Below, in pieces: positions 60,086 to 64,000 of a DNA stretch of 64,000 bases. Every line of letters starts with the position of its first letter. The stretch's first letter is position 1. A program made the translations under genes and the position numbers. The stretch is taken from positions 28,900,210 to 28,964,209 of the forward strand of contig CM041535.1 in assembly GCA_023238725.1 (NCBI GenBank). The letters run 5' to 3'. Source of the DNA: Scortum barcoo (taxonomy: Eukaryota; Chordata; Actinopteri; Centrarchiformes; Terapontidae). The notes under the pieces were generated by a model. That model did no database searches, was not told the origin of the DNA, and worked only from the letters and a program-made list of their open reading frames with translations.

Positions 60086-60574
60086 GATCCGGACTCAGGT
60101 GAGTTTCTACAGTCAGAAGAGGAGCGGACACATCAGGTGAGATTAAATATGACGTCAGACTCCCACTTTTACTGTGGCTGTGACGTCACGGCCATCTGTA
60201 AGTTAGTAAAAGAAAAGTTATTGATCCGGATGGAAACACGAATCGATCGATCAGCAGCACAGCGAGAATGATTAACAGTGAGGAGGATCACCTTAAATCC
60301 ACACACACACACACACACCACCTGAGAGCAGACACAGAAACACTGACAGTTACAGAAACATCTCTCAGCCTTCAGACAGACAGGCAAGCAGACAGACAGG
60401 CACAGGTGAGACAGGTGAGACAATAAAATAAGGAACATTTAACAAGTTAAGCTCATTTTAGAAGAAATCAATAACCACCAATCATTTAATCATTTTACTG
60501 TATTTTATTTCTGTCATGAATGTGCATTAGTCTGCTTCTGATCAAACGTGTGTGTGTGTGTGTGTGTGTTTCAA

Positions 60575-60900
60575 GAGTTCAAGAATTCAATAATTTATTG
60601 TCATTACACAACAATTTACATCAGCAATCATTGGTAATGAAATTCTTAAATCCTCAGGCTCCCCAAACAATGCTAAAAAATATTAACAAGAATAGAGACA
60701 CTCAACAAGAAAAAAGAATAGGATTAAGAAATAAAAATCTAAAATAAAATTTAAGATGAATAATAAACTAGAGTAATAATAAAATAAATAAAGACCTTAA
60801 AATATAAGTTATACAAATAAAATATAAATTATAAATATAAACTAAGTATTATACAAGCTAACAGATATATACAATAAAATATAAACAGTAGAAAGTGATG
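60575..60900 (-). mobile_element. 3' end of an interspersed repeat, related to 32630-32885
   Basis: Begins (plus strand) TTCAAGAGTTCAAGAATTC and carries TTATTGTCATTACACAAC, reverse-complement relatives of the ak8 intron copy. It is followed by an A-rich, ATA-rich stretch. Probably a non-LTR 3' end. Confidence 0.5.
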
Positions 60901-61023
60901 GTGTTATTATGAAGTTATGCTGTGAACTGAGTTTTAAAGTCTTTTCTCCTGCAGGATAAAGCTGTCTGAGTCTGCTGGTTCAGCTCGAATGCTGCAGAAT
61001 CGTCGGCCAGACGGCAGCAGATA

Positions 61024-61150
61024 ATGTGCATCCGTAAAGTATTCACAACACTTCACTTTTTCCACATTTTGTTATGTTTACAGCCTTTATTCCAAAATGG
61101 ATTAAATTCATGTTCTTCTTCAAAATTGTTTACAGTTTTTAGAGTATTTC
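61024..61150. mobile_element. Fragment of a fish DNA-transposon-like end
   Basis: Contains GTGCATCCGTAAAGTATTCA and CCACATTTTGTTATG, sequences I recognise as a common dispersed fish repeat end, usually classed with Tc1/mariner-type elements. No partner end or coding sequence is visible. Confidence 0.4.
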
Positions 61151-61264
61151 CAGTCTTTACCTCTGACAACTCACCTGTCTCTAAGCTCCGCCCCCTTAGT
61201 TCTTGTTGCCACCTGGCAGTCTTCATATTCTCACAGTGATTTAAGACTCAGGCAGATTAAAGCA

Positions 61265-61390
61265 GCATCCATCCATTTTCTGTACCGCTTATCCTGTCTC
61301 ATCAGGGTCGCATGGGGTGCTGGAGCCTATCCCAGCTGTCACTGGGCGAAAGGCGGGGCACACACCTGGACTGGTCGCCAGTCGCCCATT
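61265..61390 (-). mobile_element. 3' terminal fragment of an RTE-type LINE or derived SINE
   Basis: CATCCATCCATTTTCTGTAC followed by ACCGCTTATCCTG and GGAGCCTATCCCAGCTGTCA, the well-known fish 3' tail with CATC units, in minus orientation. A weaker relative lies at 25575-25690. Confidence 0.55.
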
Positions 61391-62365
61391 AAAGCAGCTT
61401 GTCATTGTTAAATTAGTAAACGTTATGTTAATGTACGTGTGTAATAAACATATAATTACTGTTTTCACAGACGGAAAACAAAGGAAATATTTGGACAAAG
61501 AGACATTTTGCTTGTTCAGTTTTTTATTCAACAGCTGAAATCCAATAATGGATTAAAAGCAGCTCATCTGATGCTAAAGCTAACTAGCTTAGCAGTGTAA
61601 CTGCTGCTACTTTGAATGGTTAAAGTGCCTGTAAATCAAACATTTCAACTTATTAAACTTTATATTCATTGAATAAATATTAAAAATTAGGACACGGACA
61701 GACAGAAGAACTGTTTTTTACCTTGTATTTTGTCAGGTTAGATCAAAAGTCCAGAGTGTGTGTTCACATTTTTTAGGTATTATGGACAGCTGTCAAAAAA
61801 AAAGACAAAATGAAAACAAACAGTATTTTTATGCGTAATGAAATTCAGCAGACAACAGACTGTGTTCTGGGATTTATTCACATGATCTGAACTCCAGCTG
61901 TGACTCAGTGTTTTCAGTTTGTGATTTTAACAACAAATTCTAATAAATAATAATCAATACGTACTAAAATCTGAGAAAAAAAACACTAATATTATGTATT
62001 TTAATGACCAAATTTCGCGCCGGCATAAATAAAGTATTCTGATTGTGATTTGAAAAAAGACAAAAGGCTCGCGTGGAGCCCTGAGGAGCTGATCAGTTCA
62101 TGTTTTCAGACTTCTACAAGTGTGTTGGTGGAAACATTAAATGAGAACAGACAGGGTGAAGCTGCTTTTTCGTTTTTATTTGTGTTGATGTTTACATGTT
62201 GTGGGGGGGGTCTGGCCTGGTTTCTCCTCAGGTCAGTCCAGACCCTGAAGTCCTCTCCTTGACACAGAGTCCGACTGATGAGCCCTGAACGCCCGCAGAC
62301 GAGCCTCCGGGTCCCTGAAGGTGTCCAGAGAGGGAGGGGCCTGAGGATGAGGAGAGGAGACCAGA
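61391..62365. other. Intergenic DNA upstream of barhl, nothing recognised
   Basis: AT-rich, no coding or RNA feature seen. Confidence 0.5.
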
Positions 62366-62600
62366 TGTTTGTGTTTGTTTGTTTGTGTGTGTGTGTGTTT
62401 GTTTGTGTTTGTGTGTTTGTGTGTTTGTTTGTGTGTGTTTGTGTTTGTTTGTGTTTGTTTGTTTGTGTTTGGTTGTGTTTGTTTGTGTTTGTTTGTGTTT
62501 GTTTGTTTGTGTTTGTTTGTGTTTGTGTATTTGTGTTTGTTTGTTTGTGTGTGTGTGTGTGTGTGTTGCGTGTATGTGTGTTTATTTGTGTGTGATGATG
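62366..62600 (+). repeat. (TTTG/TG)n compound microsatellite
   Basis: Alternating GTTTGTTTGT and GTGTGTGT blocks over about 235 bp. Confidence 0.9.
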
Positions 62601-62849
62601 GAGGTGAACGTCTGACAGATGATTAATGTTTCATCATGTTCAGCATCGATATCTGCTGATTTCTGTCTTCCTGTTTTCACATCAACACTTTTAAAACAAC
62701 ATCATTTCGTCCTCTTATGTGTTTACTTTTCAATAATAGTGACGACCTGTGTGAAGACAGGCAGCCTGAACGGAGTCTGAACCAACGGCAACGCCCGACT
62801 CCTCCTCAACAGGCTCGTCCTGGTGTCAGGAATACAACACTGGCTTTAT

Positions 62850-63860
<1,011 letters not shown>

Positions 63861-63929
63861 GTGTTTATGTCAAGCTGACCTTCATTCTTTCTACAAACTG
63901 ACAGTAAACTTCACATGATCACTTTGTAA

Positions 63930-64000
63930 CTGCCTGTCTGTCTGTCTCTCTCTGTCTGTCTGTCTCTCTGTCTCACCCTCTGCCTGTCTCACCCTCTGCC
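63930..64000 (+). repeat. (CTGT/CTCT)n tract at the window edge
   Basis: Pyrimidine-rich tetranucleotide repeat continuing beyond the window. Confidence 0.8.

Noticed and set aside
59894..60271. 125-codon + strand frame over barhl exon 1
   Set aside because: Antisense shadow of the GC-rich barhl exon; the - strand frame has the FIL motifs and correct splice phase.

Overview
The window is nuclear DNA of a teleost fish, most likely a percomorph. The genes are split by canonical GT-AG introns, microsatellites such as (CA)n, (CTGT)n and (AAT)n are very dense, and the retrotransposons are typical fish families (Rex3, Rex1-like, Tx1-like, L1, Tc1). No bacterial, organellar or viral gene was seen.

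Gene content, left to right: the last coding exon of tsc1 (hamartin, + strand, 37-520); complete ak8 (adenylate kinase 8, + strand, 14 coding exons, 24400-35487); complete ddx31 (nucleolar DEAD-box helicase, + strand, 20 coding exons, 43921-55871); and a BARHL-class homeobox gene on the - strand (3 exons, 57365-60085). This is the vertebrate TSC1-AK8-DDX31-BARHL1 block (human 9q34) with the same relative orientations. ddx31 and barhl converge tail to tail. SPACA9 and GTF3C4, which lie between these genes in human, are not recognisable here. The genes are neighbours by conserved synteny, not members of one pathway.

Layout: 0.5-3.3 kb is unremarkable intergenic DNA. From 3.28 to 11.74 kb runs a compound AAT/AAG/AAC array carrying two minus-strand LINEs: a degenerate full-length Tx1-like element (3587-9146) with TTC repeats at both ends, and a 5'-truncated Rex1-like element (about 9285-10572). 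From 11.74 to 23.72 kb lie five related 1.6-3.0 kb repeat units with palindromic GTGTGAATGC hairpins at their ends, ending about 55 bp before the ak8 promoter. That promoter has a perfect NRF1 palindrome and RFX X-box half-sites, fitting a cilium gene. ak8 introns hold an 11-bp minisatellite (1.9 kb), an 18-bp minisatellite and a CCAGATACTACT-type minisatellite (1.1 kb). Between ak8 and ddx31 lie a poly(A)-tailed L1 fragment and a Tc1 element with perfect inverted repeats. ddx31 intron 10 holds a Rex3 copy and about 1.07 kb of (TG)n running up to the exon 11 acceptor. The right end is low-complexity DNA, including about 1 kb of (CA)n.

The most interesting points are the Tx1-like LINE apparently targeted to a TTC microsatellite; the five-unit array whose copies each carry a CRE and an X-box-like palindrome upstream of a cilium gene; complementary CA/TG tracts at opposite ends of several introns; a net +1 frameshift at ddx31 exon 8 (motif Ia); and a diverged BARHL paralog. 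All exon calls come from hand reading of splice sites and protein similarity; no alignment was run.
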